Shown: positions 27,982-37,241 of the stretch, in pieces
Layout of the letters: every line of letters starts with the position of its first letter
Numbering within the stretch: the first letter of the stretch is position 1
DNA from: an uncultured Prevotellaceae bacterium
GTDB lineage: Bacteria; Bacteroidota; Bacteroidia; Bacteroidales; Bacteroidaceae
Length of the DNA stretch: 64,000 nt
Direction: 5' to 3'
NCBI GenBank assembly: GCA_900320845.1
Contig: ONTS01000005.1
Location: 20,123 to 84,122, forward strand
Position numbers and translations under genes: made by a program
The notes under the pieces: model-generated
What the model was told of the DNA's origin: nothing
What the model saw: the letters and a program-made list of their open reading frames with translations, nothing else
The model's database searches: none

Positions 27982-29439
27982 TTAGTTACTGTCTTTTTCT
28001 TCTTCCATGATGTCCTTCACGAGTTTTCCAAATCTTTTCTTCAGGCGGTTGATGAAGCTGTTTTCTTTTCTCTTCTTCCTTTCCTCTTCTTCCTTTCTTC
28101 TTAGTTCTTCGAGGCGCTCTCTCTCTTCTTCCTCTTTTCTTTTCTTTTCGGCTTCTATCTGTGCGCGCTCGGCTTCGGTCTGTATTACCTCGGGTGTGAG
28201 AGTATTGGGGTTGCGCGGTTCGCGTGGTATTTCATTGCCGATTTCGTCTTCTGTGGTCTCGTTGTGTGCGGGTGTGAACAGGGTGCTGTTCAGCTCACGT
28301 CCGGCACAGTTCAAGTCGCCTTTGGAGAGGAGGGCCAGAATGGTGTTCATGGTGCCGTCCTGAGCCTTGATGTCGGGATGGTTGCTGTCGATGGTTTGGT
28401 TGACAGTGTGGGCAATACGTACCTTGTTCTTCTTGGTGTGGTATTGGAATGCCTTGTCAATGTTTTCTATGTTTGAGCCGCCACCGGTGATGATGATGCC
28501 TCCCAGGAGCTTGTCGGTGTACTCCTGCGGTACTTGGAACCATGCGTTGCGAATGATCTCCTCCATACGACACTCTACTAATGATGTAAAGTCTTTGGCG
28601 GAAATGGAGCGTTCGCCGTCAATACTCAGTAGTGTGTTGCTGGGTTCTTGCTCTTCGTTGTATGCTGAGGCATATTTCAGTTTCAATTCTTCAGCTTCTG
28701 CTTCGTCTATCTGCAGGTTGGTGAGGTCTTTGTTGATGTTGTTGCTTCCCAAAGGTATCACAGCGAGGTGACGCAGCAGGTTGCGGTAGTATGTTGCTAC
28801 GGTGGTGGTGTCGGCACCTATGTCGACGAGCATACATCCGTTGCGTCGTTCCGATTCGGTTAGCACGCTCTCTGCCAGCACCAGTGGGGAGAGATAGAGC
28901 TCGGCGATAGCTATGCCTGTGTCTTGGAAACACTTGTTGAATTTCCTGTCGAAAGTCTTTCTCCACAAGATGTTGAGGAAGTTTCCTTCCAACTTGGTGC
29001 ACTGTATGCCTACGGGGTCAAGCTGGTACTGCTGGTCAACTTTGTATTCCTGTGTTGCCTGTCCTATGATGGTATGGTCGGGATACTGCATGTTGCGGTT
29101 GCTGTCCATGAGTTCGTCCACCATTTCGTCGGTGATGACAGTCTCGGTGTCAAATGTTTTGTTGATGACATTGCGCACGCTGCGTATCGACTGTCCGCCG
29201 GCACCGACGTAAACGCATTTGATTTCGTATCCCAAAGAGGTGGATAACTTGTTTACCACTTCTTTCAACAGGGCTTCCGTCTTGTCGATGTTGTACACTA
29301 CGCCCTTTCTTATGCATCCGTGGGTAGGCTCTTTTACCACTTTCAACACGGTGATGCTTCCATCAATGTTCTTTCGTCCTGCTACGCCGATGATTTTCGA
29401 CGAGCCCAGCTCTATGGCTACAATAAATTCTTTCGACAT
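27982..29439 (-). CDS. ftsA: cell division protein FtsA
   Basis: Actin-like ATPase that tethers FtsZ filaments to the membrane. The 485 residues open FIVAIELGSSKIIGVAG (phosphate-1 loop). They also contain CMLVDIGADTTTVATYY (phosphate-2) and GGIIITGGGSNIENI (adenosine motif). After the core there is a tail at about 417-485: a highly charged predicted coiled coil dominated by E, K and R (about 421-459), then an amphipathic helix SFINRLKKRFGKLVKDIM at 461-478, which fits a membrane-targeting sequence. It sits 25 bases after ftsQ and 86 before ftsZ. Confidence 0.96.
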   Translation of the reverse strand: MSKEFIVAIELGSSKIIGVAGRKNIDGSITVLKVVKEPTHGCIRKGVVYNIDKTEALLKEVVNKLSTSLGYEIKCVYVGAGGQSIRSVRNVINKTFDTETVITDEMVDELMDSNRNMQYPDHTIIGQATQEYKVDQQYQLDPVGIQCTKLEGNFLNILWRKTFDRKFNKCFQDTGIAIAELYLSPLVLAESVLTESERRNGCMLVDIGADTTTVATYYRNLLRHLAVIPLGSNNINKDLTNLQIDEAEAEELKLKYASAYNEEQEPSNTLLSIDGERSISAKDFTSLVECRMEEIIRNAWFQVPQEYTDKLLGGIIITGGGSNIENIDKAFQYHTKKNKVRIAHTVNQTIDSNHPDIKAQDGTMNTILALLSKGDLNCAGRELNSTLFTPAHNETTEDEIGNEIPREPRNPNTLTPEVIQTEAERAQIEAEKKRKEEEERERLEELRRKEEEERKKRKENSFINRLKKRFGKLVKDIMEEEKDSN

Positions 29440-29464
29440 GTCTTTGGGTGTGTTATGTTTGTTA

Positions 29465-30232
29465 TTATTTTTTGCAGATTATCTGGTTGTCGTATTCTAT
29501 GTTGATGTAATTAAACTTCTCCCATCCTATACGGGCAAGTCCGTATTTGTAGAACTTTTCCAGTCTGTCCAGTTTCTTGGTGATGAATGTAGCGATGTTG
29601 TTTTCTTCGCCGTTGTTGGCAGGCAGGTGTCCTATGTATATGATGTGATTGCCCACTCGCGGTACGAGTTCTACACCACGATTGGCGAGGATGTTGATTT
29701 GCTCTATCTGCTGTTGCCACAGCTCGTCTTCGTTGATGGTTGTGGCGAGGGGGAACAGGTATTGACGGGCATAGTTCTTGGAGATGTATCCCGTGGCAAC
29801 GATTACATCGACATTGTAAGGTGTGGGGGGCATGATGTTGCCCGATTCGTCTATATAATAATCGTCGTTGTATGTCTTTACACGCATGATGGGCAGGCGT
29901 TGTTCGACATCGATGATAAGATTGCCTTCTGCTGTGACGCTGGCTTCGGCTTCTTTCACCAGCGGTGAGGCTTTGAGCAGCTTTTCCACCTCTCTGATGT
30001 TGATGGAGTCAGGCACATTGCCGAGCGGAGATATGTTGTGCTGCTGAAGCATGGAAAGTATGTTTTTCTCAGTAAGAAAGCCGTTGGTGTTGCCTTCAGT
30101 GATATTTATTTCTATGTTTTCGCAGCGTTCTGCGCTCTTGTCAGGAGTATTGAATGCTGTAACAGCCAGTACTAGGTATACAGCCAACACAACATTCAAC
30201 ACACTGAAGAGTATATATTGCCAGGATTTCAT
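29465..30232 (-). CDS. ftsQ: cell division protein FtsQ
   Basis: Bitopic divisome protein that links early and late division factors. The 255 residues show a very short cytoplasmic end, one membrane segment (about 5-28, QYILFSVLNVVLAVYLVLAV), and a POTRA-like domain (NITEGNTNGFLTEKNILSMLQQ onwards). A beta domain with EQRLPIMRVKTYNDDYYIDESGNIMP completes it. The short N-terminus is usual for Bacteroidota. Its start codon overlaps the murC stop by 4 bases, so translation is probably coupled. Confidence 0.93.
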   Translation of the reverse strand: MKSWQYILFSVLNVVLAVYLVLAVTAFNTPDKSAERCENIEINITEGNTNGFLTEKNILSMLQQHNISPLGNVPDSINIREVEKLLKASPLVKEAEASVTAEGNLIIDVEQRLPIMRVKTYNDDYYIDESGNIMPPTPYNVDVIVATGYISKNYARQYLFPLATTINEDELWQQQIEQINILANRGVELVPRVGNHIIYIGHLPANNGEENNIATFITKKLDRLEKFYKYGLARIGWEKFNYINIEYDNQIICKK

Positions 30233-31608
30233 GGTTCTTTCTGTGTAATGAGTTGTGTGATGTGTGATATGTTGTTGTCTAAGTCTCCGGCACCGAGTAT
30301 TACCAATACATCAAAGTCGCGTTGTCCAATGTATGATAGGATGTCTTCGGTGTGTACCAATTCTCGTTCTACGCCTGTCTTGAGGTTGTCGTAGATAAGA
30401 TGAGGACCTACGCCAGGTATAGGCAGCTCGCGGGCAGGATAGATATCGGTAACTACCACCTCGTCAAGTTGGCTCAAGGCTTTGGCAAACTCCATATAGA
30501 AGTCGCGTGTGCGAGTGTAGAGGTGCGGCTGGAAGATGGCGGTGATGTGTCGGTCAGGATAAAGCTGTCGGATACTTCGTGCGCTCTCGTAGATCTCGCG
30601 AGGGTGATGGGCGTAGTCGCTGATGAGTACATGATGCGGAGTGCGAATCTTGAAGTCGAAGCGACGGTCAACACCTTTGTAGGTCATGATGCCGTAGCGC
30701 AGTTCTTCTTCATTGCATCCGCAGTGTTGTGCTATAGCCATTGCGGCGATGGCGTTTTCTATGTTGATGAGGATGGGCTGTCCCAGTTGCACCCGTTGCA
30801 GCGTCTGAGTGGGGGAGATGTAGTCGAAATATATCTCGCCGTTCTCTATGACGATGTTTTCGGCATGGTATTGTCCGTCGTGCAAGCCGTAGGAACACAC
30901 TTCCACTTTGTCATTTGTCTGCGGCTGGAGCGTTGAGCGTGTGTTGACCAGCAACAGTCCACCCTCCTGTATGAGTGTGGTATAGTGTTGGAAGCTCTCC
31001 AGGTATGCCTCTTCTGTGCCATATATGTCAAGATGGTCGGGGTCGGTAGATGTTATAACCGATGCCCATGGGCGCAGATGGTGGAAGGAACGGTCGAACT
31101 CATCGGCTTCGATCACCACATAGTCGCTGTTGGCGAGGATGTAGTTGGTACCGTAGTTTTTGGAGATGCCGCCCAGGAAGGCGTTGCAGTCTATATGACT
31201 CTGGTGCAATATGTGTGCGCACATCGCCGAAGTGGTGGTTTTTCCGTGTGTACCGGCGAAACAGAGTCCTTTGTGTGTGCGAGTAAGGATGCCGAGAAGT
31301 TCAGCACGCTTGATGACACGATAGCCTCTTTGTCTGAAATATAGCAGTTCCTTGTGTGTTGCAGGCACAGCGGGTGTGTACACCACGAGGGTCGTTTCCG
31401 GATAACGGCATGCCTGTGGTATGGCATCTACGTCTTCGGTGTAGTGTAGCAAAGCCCCTTCGTCTTCCAATTTTTGCGTCAGCTCTGTTGACACGCGGTC
31501 GTAGCCTGCCACTACCAGGCCTCGGCTGATGGAATAGCGCACAAGAGCGCTCATACCAATGCCGCCGGCACCGATGAAGTAGATGGCTTTGTAGTTTTTA
31601 AATTCCAT
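30229..31608 (-). CDS. murC: UDP-N-acetylmuramate--L-alanine ligase
   Basis: Adds the first amino acid, L-Ala, to UDP-MurNAc using ATP, in the cytoplasm. The 459 residues have a nucleotide-binding N-terminal domain (FIGAGGIGMSALV at 11-23), the Mur-ligase P-loop GTHGKTTT at 119-126, and a C-terminal domain with ISDYAHHPREI, the MurC DYxHHP signature. It lies 34 bases after murG and overlaps ftsQ by 4. Nothing is missing. Confidence 0.96.
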   Translation of the reverse strand: MEFKNYKAIYFIGAGGIGMSALVRYSISRGLVVAGYDRVSTELTQKLEDEGALLHYTEDVDAIPQACRYPETTLVVYTPAVPATHKELLYFRQRGYRVIKRAELLGILTRTHKGLCFAGTHGKTTTSAMCAHILHQSHIDCNAFLGGISKNYGTNYILANSDYVVIEADEFDRSFHHLRPWASVITSTDPDHLDIYGTEEAYLESFQHYTTLIQEGGLLLVNTRSTLQPQTNDKVEVCSYGLHDGQYHAENIVIENGEIYFDYISPTQTLQRVQLGQPILINIENAIAAMAIAQHCGCNEEELRYGIMTYKGVDRRFDFKIRTPHHVLISDYAHHPREIYESARSIRQLYPDRHITAIFQPHLYTRTRDFYMEFAKALSQLDEVVVTDIYPARELPIPGVGPHLIYDNLKTGVERELVHTEDILSYIGQRDFDVLVILGAGDLDNNISHITQLITQKEP

Positions 31609-31642
31609 TGGGGATTGCTATGTCGGTTGTTTAGACGTAGTG

Positions 31643-32758
31643 TTAGTGTTGTTGGGCTAGGCGTATCACCTCTTTTGCAATGATTTCAGCCGACTGTGGC
31701 AGCGCCATGCTTTTGATGTTGTTGCTGAGCTGTTGCAGTCTGTTCTTGTCGGCGATAACCTCCAGTGCTGTCGGCAGCAGCTGCTCGCCTGCATCTGCGT
31801 CTTTCACCATGATGGCGGCATCTTTGTTTACCAGTGCCTGAGCGTTCTTTGTCTGATGGTCTTCGGCTACATTGGGGCTGGGGACAAGTATTACAGGTTT
31901 TCCGATGAGGCAGAATTCTGATATGCTTCCTGCTCCTGCGCGGCTCACTACTAAGTCGGCAGCGCGGTAGGCAGTGCCCATGTCGGCGATGAAGTCAACC
32001 ATCTTTACATTGGCAGGCAGTGCTCCATCGGCCTGAAACTGTTCTTCCAGTGTGTGGAAATAGTATTTCCCTGTTTGCCACATGACCTGCACTCCGCTCT
32101 CTTTTATGGTGTCCAGATGTTTGATGACGCTTTCGTTGAGTGTTCGTGCTCCGAGGCTGCCTCCCACGATGAGCAGCACTGGCTGTGCAGGGTTGAAGCC
32201 CAGAGCTTGTACCGCCTGCTCGCGTGTCATGGAGTTGTTGAGCAGTGCCTGTCTCACGGGGTTGCCGGTCAGCATTATTTTCTCCTCAGGAAAGAATCGT
32301 TCCATGCCTTCGTATGCCACACAGATGACGCTTGCTTTCTTTGCCAGCAGTTTATTAGTGACTCCGGCATAGGAGTTTTGTTCCTGTAGCAGGCAGGGTA
32401 TGCCCATGGCAGCTGCTTTGTTGAGCGTCGGCCCGCTAGCATATCCGCCCACACCGACGGCAACATCGGGTCGGAATGTTTTCAGTATACGTTTTGCTTT
32501 GCGCTGGCTGACCCATATTTTGTAGAGCACAGCTACGTTTTTCCATAAGTGTTTTCTGTCAAATCCGCGTATAGGCAGACCGTCGATGGTATAACCTTCG
32601 GCTGGCACTCGCTGCATCTCCATCCTGCCTTCGGCACCTACAAAGTGGATAGTTGCGTCGGGTTGAAGCTCACGTATGGCGTTAGCTATGGATACAGCGG
32701 GGAAGATATGTCCACCAGTGCCACCGCCACTGATGATTACGCGAACAGGTCTATTCAT
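31643..32758 (-). CDS. murG: UDP-N-acetylglucosamine--undecaprenyl-PP-MurNAc-pentapeptide GlcNAc transferase
   Basis: Membrane-associated glycosyltransferase that turns lipid I into lipid II on the inner face. The 371 residues begin with the glycine-rich loop GGGTGGHIFP at 11-20. The second motif is GVGGYASGPTLNKAA, and the UDP-GlcNAc site includes VVSRAGAGSISEFCLIGKPVILVPSPNVAEDHQTKNA. It is separated from ftsW by 290 bases that hold a well-formed promoter, so murG and the genes after it (murC-ftsQ-ftsA-ftsZ) can be transcribed apart from the upstream dcw genes. Confidence 0.96.
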   Translation of the reverse strand: MNRPVRVIISGGGTGGHIFPAVSIANAIRELQPDATIHFVGAEGRMEMQRVPAEGYTIDGLPIRGFDRKHLWKNVAVLYKIWVSQRKAKRILKTFRPDVAVGVGGYASGPTLNKAAAMGIPCLLQEQNSYAGVTNKLLAKKASVICVAYEGMERFFPEEKIMLTGNPVRQALLNNSMTREQAVQALGFNPAQPVLLIVGGSLGARTLNESVIKHLDTIKESGVQVMWQTGKYYFHTLEEQFQADGALPANVKMVDFIADMGTAYRAADLVVSRAGAGSISEFCLIGKPVILVPSPNVAEDHQTKNAQALVNKDAAIMVKDADAGEQLLPTALEVIADKNRLQQLSNNIKSMALPQSAEIIAKEVIRLAQQH

Positions 32759-32857
32759 TGTTATAGTTTAAGCTTAACGTTCAGTTTCAGCCACATACAA
32801 CCCTCATCGATGATGTCTGCACACGACAAGCAGGACCGATGATGATGTCACGGGGCT

Positions 32858-32944
32858 AATTTCTTGCAAATGTACACATTAAAATGCGTAGGTGCAACGA
32901 GTTTTTGTGAAATTTCTTTTGTCCAACAATGTTTGCAAGAAATT
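32858..32944. repeat. 13-bp inverted repeat flanking the murG promoter
   Basis: AATTTCTTGCAAA at 32858-32870 is exactly complementary to TTTGCAAGAAATT at 32932-32944. The left arm overlaps the -7 box of the murG promoter. It could be a regulator site or an RNA structure for read-through transcripts from ftsW. Confidence 0.5.
32867..32897 (-). promoter_or_regulatory. internal dcw promoter for murG-murC-ftsQ-ftsA-ftsZ
   Basis: On the minus strand, TTG (32895-32897), a 20-base spacer and TACATTTG (32867-32874) match the Bacteroidota consensus fully. It is about 110 bases before the murG start. Confidence 0.75.
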
Positions 32945-33048
32945 TGGTAAACGATTGCTTTATAGTGCTTTATTGTGATAAGGCGGGTCGCTTTTCATCA
33001 TTCTTTGTCCTCGTTGTGGCATTATGGGGTAACAATTTAGCGCTTTGT

Positions 33049-34290
33049 TCAAGCTTTTTCGCTGAATTGTTCTTTCCTTTTTGCCGTACGGCTGATGCTA
33101 AGGATGATGCCTAAGTAACAGCAGTTGATGATGGACGATGTACCACCTTTACTGATGAGTGGCAGCGGTTGTCCGGTCACAGGTCCTAATCCCACGGCGA
33201 CACACATGTTGAAGAACGCCTGTGTGACGAGCAGTAGCGCCAATCCCATGGCCAAGAACGCCGGGAAGTTGTTCTCGCATCGCCCTGCTATGCGTCCGGT
33301 CCTTACCAAAAGGATGATGTAGAGGAACAAAACGCCTATGGCACCAAAGATGCCAAGCTCTTCTACCACGATGGCATAAATGAAGTCGGAGAACGCTTGG
33401 GGCAGATAGTCGCGCTCAACAGAGTTGCCTGGGCCCTTGCCAACGATGTTTGATGTGGCAATGGCAATGGCGGCATGACCTTCTTGTGCCTTCTCGGTGA
33501 TGGGATATTCTTCGGGAGGATAGTCTTCGCTGTTGATAAATCCCACGATTCTCGACTTCCAAGTGTCAACTCGGTGGAGTAGGCCTGTGCGTTTTTCCGA
33601 TTGAGCATCTACTTGGGTGATGTTGGCGGGCTGACCCTCGACGGGCTGCGTCTTTTCCTCGTGTCCGAAGGTGTAGATGAACAATGCAAAGATAAAAGCT
33701 AAGCCCATACATACTCCGATAACTCTACCTATAGACTTGAGTGGTACCCTGCCTATGAACATCATCAGCAGTAAGACAATGATGATGAGTAAGGCTGTGG
33801 AGAGGTTTTCTAAAGCAATGGGCAGCACTATGAATGCACTTGTGATGAGAATGTATTTGCAAGCCCGCTGTTCGGCGCCGTTTGGCGTCTGCAGTGAACT
33901 CAAAATCTGCGCAGCGGCAAATACCAGTGCGCCCTTTCCTATCTCCGATGGCTGGAAAGCGATGCCCATCAGCGTCATCCATCGGGCACCGTCGTTGGTA
34001 CGTTCACCGAGCACAAGCACATAGATGAGCGTGAGGAAGGATATGAACAGCAACGGTAGCGTCGCCACACGGAAATTTTTGCAGTGTATGGTTTGCAGCA
34101 CCAACATGGCAAAGAAGCCCAAGAGCAGCAGACCAGTGTGCTTAATGATTGGTCCCCAATAGTTACCACCTTTGTATGACAGCGAACTTGAAGCGCTGAA
34201 TACCTCAAGGACGCTGATGACAAATAGAAGGAAAAACACCATCCAGATGACTTTGTCGCCTTTGAATAAGTTGTTTACAGATTTTTGCAT
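33049..34290 (-). CDS. ftsW: lipid II polymerase FtsW (SEDS family)
   Basis: Septal peptidoglycan glycosyltransferase, a polytopic membrane protein working with FtsI. In 413 residues about ten hydrophobic segments are visible. The SEDS region is clear: AIAIATSNIVGKGPGNSVERDYLPQAFSDFIYAIVVEELG, then PLPLISKGGTSSIINCCYLGIILS. Between is a periplasmic loop of about 70 residues (HEEKTQPVEGQPANITQVDAQ onward), larger than in E. coli. It lies 53 bases after murD; the 290-base gap after it contains the murG promoter. Confidence 0.95.
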   Translation of the reverse strand: MQKSVNNLFKGDKVIWMVFFLLFVISVLEVFSASSSLSYKGGNYWGPIIKHTGLLLLGFFAMLVLQTIHCKNFRVATLPLLFISFLTLIYVLVLGERTNDGARWMTLMGIAFQPSEIGKGALVFAAAQILSSLQTPNGAEQRACKYILITSAFIVLPIALENLSTALLIIIVLLLMMFIGRVPLKSIGRVIGVCMGLAFIFALFIYTFGHEEKTQPVEGQPANITQVDAQSEKRTGLLHRVDTWKSRIVGFINSEDYPPEEYPITEKAQEGHAAIAIATSNIVGKGPGNSVERDYLPQAFSDFIYAIVVEELGIFGAIGVLFLYIILLVRTGRIAGRCENNFPAFLAMGLALLLVTQAFFNMCVAVGLGPVTGQPLPLISKGGTSSIINCCYLGIILSISRTAKRKEQFSEKA

Positions 34291-34343
34291 GTAGCTTGTG
34301 GTTGGTATTAGGGAGTGTCTTTAAGTATAGAAAGTTGCGTTGG

Positions 34344-35684
34344 TTACATGTTTTTCACCAAGTGTTTGAACTGTTCACCACGATCTTCCATGTTATGGAA
34401 CAAGTCGAAAGATGCGCAGCAGGGACTTAGCAGCACCACATCGCCGTCTTCTGCTACCGAGGCGCAAGCTGCCACGCAGTCTTTCATGCTATGGGTGTCG
34501 AAGGTAGGCAGCCCGAAGCTGTCGAAGTTGTCGTGAAGTTTGCTATTGTCGGCGCCCAAGTATACGATGGCTTTGCACTTTTCGCGTATGAGAGGGAACA
34601 GCTGGCTGTAGTCATTGCCCTTATCCAGTCCGCCTACTATAAGTATGGTGGGACGTGTTTGGCTTTCCAGTGCATACCAGCAGGCGTCTACGTTGGTGGC
34701 TTTCGAGTCATTAATATATCGTACGCCAGCCACGTCAGCCACGTATTCCAGCCTGTGTTCTACGCCAGCGAAGGTGCTGAGAGCCTTGCGGATAAACTCT
34801 TTGTCGATGCCAGCCACGTTGGCGGCGATACCGGCTGCCAAGGAGTTGTACATGTTGTGTTTGCCACGCAACGACAATGACTCCTGTTCCATGTTGAAAG
34901 GAGTGGGGTATTCCACTATATATTGTCCCTTTTCAATGTATCCTATGACACCATTTTTCTTCAGTAGGGCGAAGGGGCAGTTCACTGCCTTGATGTCGTA
35001 GTGTTCCAGTTCGCGGCGAATGATGGGGTCGTCGTACCAATATACGAAGGCGTCTTCCTCCGTCTGGTTTTGCACGATGCGCATTTTGGCATCCACATAG
35101 CGCTGCATCTCGCCACCGTAGCGGTCCAGATGGTCGGGTGTGATATTGAGTAGGATGGCCACATTGGCGCGGAAGTCGTACATGTTGTCGAGCTGGAACG
35201 AGCTTAGTTCTATGATATAGTATTCGTGCGGTTGCTCAGCCACCTGTAAAGCGAGGCTCTTTCCGATGTTGCCTGCCAGTCCTGCATCGTAGCCGGCGGT
35301 GCGGAAGATGTGATAGATGAGCGATGTTGTCGTTGTCTTTCCGTTACTTCCGGTGATGCATATCATCTTAGCGTCGGTGTATCTGCCGGCAAATTCTATC
35401 TCGCTGATGATAGGAATGCCTTGCTCTTTGGCTTTAATGATGATGGGCGCCGTGTCGGGTATGCCCGGGCTTTTGATGATTTCGCACGCAGCCAGTATGC
35501 GTCCTTCATTGTGTCCGCCTTCTTCCCATGCTATGCCGCGCTCGTCGAGCATGGTCTTGTAGTGTTGTTGTATGGATCCGTTGTCGGATATCCATACATC
35601 GTAACCTTCTTTCTTGGCAAGAATGGCTGCACCGACACCGCTCTCAGCGGCACCGAGGATGGCGATGGACTGTTGTGATATCAT
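34344..35684 (-). CDS. murD: UDP-N-acetylmuramoyl-L-alanine--D-glutamate ligase
   Basis: Adds D-Glu to UDP-MurNAc-L-Ala. The 446 residues show the N-terminal nucleotide fold (AILGAAESGVGAA at 8-20), the P-loop GSNGKTTT at 112-119, the central-domain LNITPDHLDRY signature, and the C-terminal NDSKATNVDACWYAL and LLSPCCASFDLF motifs typical of MurD. It sits 89 bases after mraY and 53 before ftsW. Confidence 0.96.
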   Translation of the reverse strand: MISQQSIAILGAAESGVGAAILAKKEGYDVWISDNGSIQQHYKTMLDERGIAWEEGGHNEGRILAACEIIKSPGIPDTAPIIIKAKEQGIPIISEIEFAGRYTDAKMICITGSNGKTTTTSLIYHIFRTAGYDAGLAGNIGKSLALQVAEQPHEYYIIELSSFQLDNMYDFRANVAILLNITPDHLDRYGGEMQRYVDAKMRIVQNQTEEDAFVYWYDDPIIRRELEHYDIKAVNCPFALLKKNGVIGYIEKGQYIVEYPTPFNMEQESLSLRGKHNMYNSLAAGIAANVAGIDKEFIRKALSTFAGVEHRLEYVADVAGVRYINDSKATNVDACWYALESQTRPTILIVGGLDKGNDYSQLFPLIREKCKAIVYLGADNSKLHDNFDSFGLPTFDTHSMKDCVAACASVAEDGDVVLLSPCCASFDLFHNMEDRGEQFKHLVKNM

Positions 35685-35773
35685 AGGTGAAAGAGATATT
35701 GCTTTATTGGGTTATGAAAGGTATTGTGATTTGTCGGTTGCGCTGTCGCTTCCGCTGCTGAATGGTCTGATGT

Positions 35774-37042
35774 TTATCGTATCTTTAGTGTGATGATGGC
35801 GAGTGCTGCCAACAGGATGGTAACTATCCAGAAGCGCAATGTTATCTTAGTCTCAAACAACACGTTGCGCGGTCGCTTCAGCAGGTACGAGCATCCCTCC
35901 ACGAGGTCTTTGTCGGTAGTGCGGAAATGGTCGTGAATGGGAGTGCGTTTGAAGATGCGCTGCTTGCGACCTTTGCGCTTTCCTAACTTATAGTAGCTCA
36001 CCTGCATGATAACGCTTAGCGACTCGATGAAGAAGATGCCGCACAGCAATGGCAGTAGCAGCTCTTTGTGGATGATGATAGCCGAAACGGCTATGATTCC
36101 TCCGATGGTTAGCGAGCCAGTGTCGCCCATGAATACCTGAGCTGGGAACGTGTTGTACCATAAGAAGCCTAATAGCGCTCCGACAAAGGCACACATGAAT
36201 ACCACAAGTTCCTGACTATCGGGTATATACATAATGTTGAGGTAGGCAGCGTACTCTATGTGGCTACTCACATACGCCAATATGCCTACAGCTATGCCTA
36301 TGATGGCTGAGTTGCCGGCGCACATGCCGTCCATACCGTCGTTGAGGTTAGCACCGTTAGACACTGCCGTGACAACGATGATGACCATCAGCATGAACAA
36401 TATCCAGCCACCGATCTCTTTGTTGTCGCCCAAGAAGCCCATCAGGTCGCTATAGTCAAGGTTCTGGTTTTTTACAAACGGGATGGTGGTTTTCAGCGAT
36501 TTCGTCGCTTCCTTGCTATGGTTGACCACCACTTCAGTCTTATTCTTCTGTGTCTCTACGTTCTCGTTGATCTTAGCGTCGGGGCTTAGCCACAGCATCA
36601 GGCCTACTATGAGTCCCAGTCCTACCTGACCCACAATCTTGAACTTACCTTTCAGTCCCTCTTTGTGGTGGTGGAATATCTTGATGTAGTCATCTAGTCC
36701 GCCAAGCAGTCCCAACCACAGCGTGGTAACTATCATCAGTATGAGGTATATGTTGCGCAAGCGGCCAAAAAGGAGCACCGGTACCAGTATGGCAACAATG
36801 ATTATGATGCCTCCCATAGTAGGAACACCCACCTTACTTAGCCCATATGGATCTATTTTGACATCTCGTGCTGTCTCAGTTATTTGTTTTTTCTTCGAAT
36901 ATTTGATAAACCACCCGCCAAACCATACACTGATGATGAGCGAAAGCATCAGGGCCAGCAGAGAACGGAAGGAGATATATCCCCAGATGTGTGCGCCCGG
37001 CACACCAAACTGTTCTAAAAAACGGAAGAGATAGTAGAGCAT
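35774..37042 (-). CDS. mraY: phospho-N-acetylmuramoyl-pentapeptide transferase
   Basis: Inner-membrane enzyme that makes lipid I from UDP-MurNAc-pentapeptide and undecaprenyl phosphate. In 422 residues there are about ten membrane segments. The aspartates needed for Mg2+ and catalysis can be seen in GGLDDYIK, NDGMDGMCAG and FMGDTGSLTIGG. A polar insert of about 60 residues (KINENVETQKNKTEVVVNH onward) explains the length above the 360 residues of E. coli; similar inserts are usual in Bacteroidota. It lies 199 bases after murE, in a spacer where I find no promoter. Confidence 0.96.
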   Translation of the reverse strand: MLYYLFRFLEQFGVPGAHIWGYISFRSLLALMLSLIISVWFGGWFIKYSKKKQITETARDVKIDPYGLSKVGVPTMGGIIIIVAILVPVLLFGRLRNIYLILMIVTTLWLGLLGGLDDYIKIFHHHKEGLKGKFKIVGQVGLGLIVGLMLWLSPDAKINENVETQKNKTEVVVNHSKEATKSLKTTIPFVKNQNLDYSDLMGFLGDNKEIGGWILFMLMVIIVVTAVSNGANLNDGMDGMCAGNSAIIGIAVGILAYVSSHIEYAAYLNIMYIPDSQELVVFMCAFVGALLGFLWYNTFPAQVFMGDTGSLTIGGIIAVSAIIIHKELLLPLLCGIFFIESLSVIMQVSYYKLGKRKGRKQRIFKRTPIHDHFRTTDKDLVEGCSYLLKRPRNVLFETKITLRFWIVTILLAALAIITLKIR

Positions 37043-37241
37043 AATGTTTCTGTTTATGATGAGGTAGGTGTCCTTTGGTCAGTGTCCGTCTGCCGAAGGG
37101 GCTCCGATGGCGATGCCTTATTATTGTAGTAGGTTTGGTGGAGTTATTCTTTGGGTATCCGGGAGGACAGTACCTATATGTTGTTTACTGATGATTGTCT
37201 GTTGTAGTGGTATCCAGCATTTGTGTCTGCCATGCCTGTGT

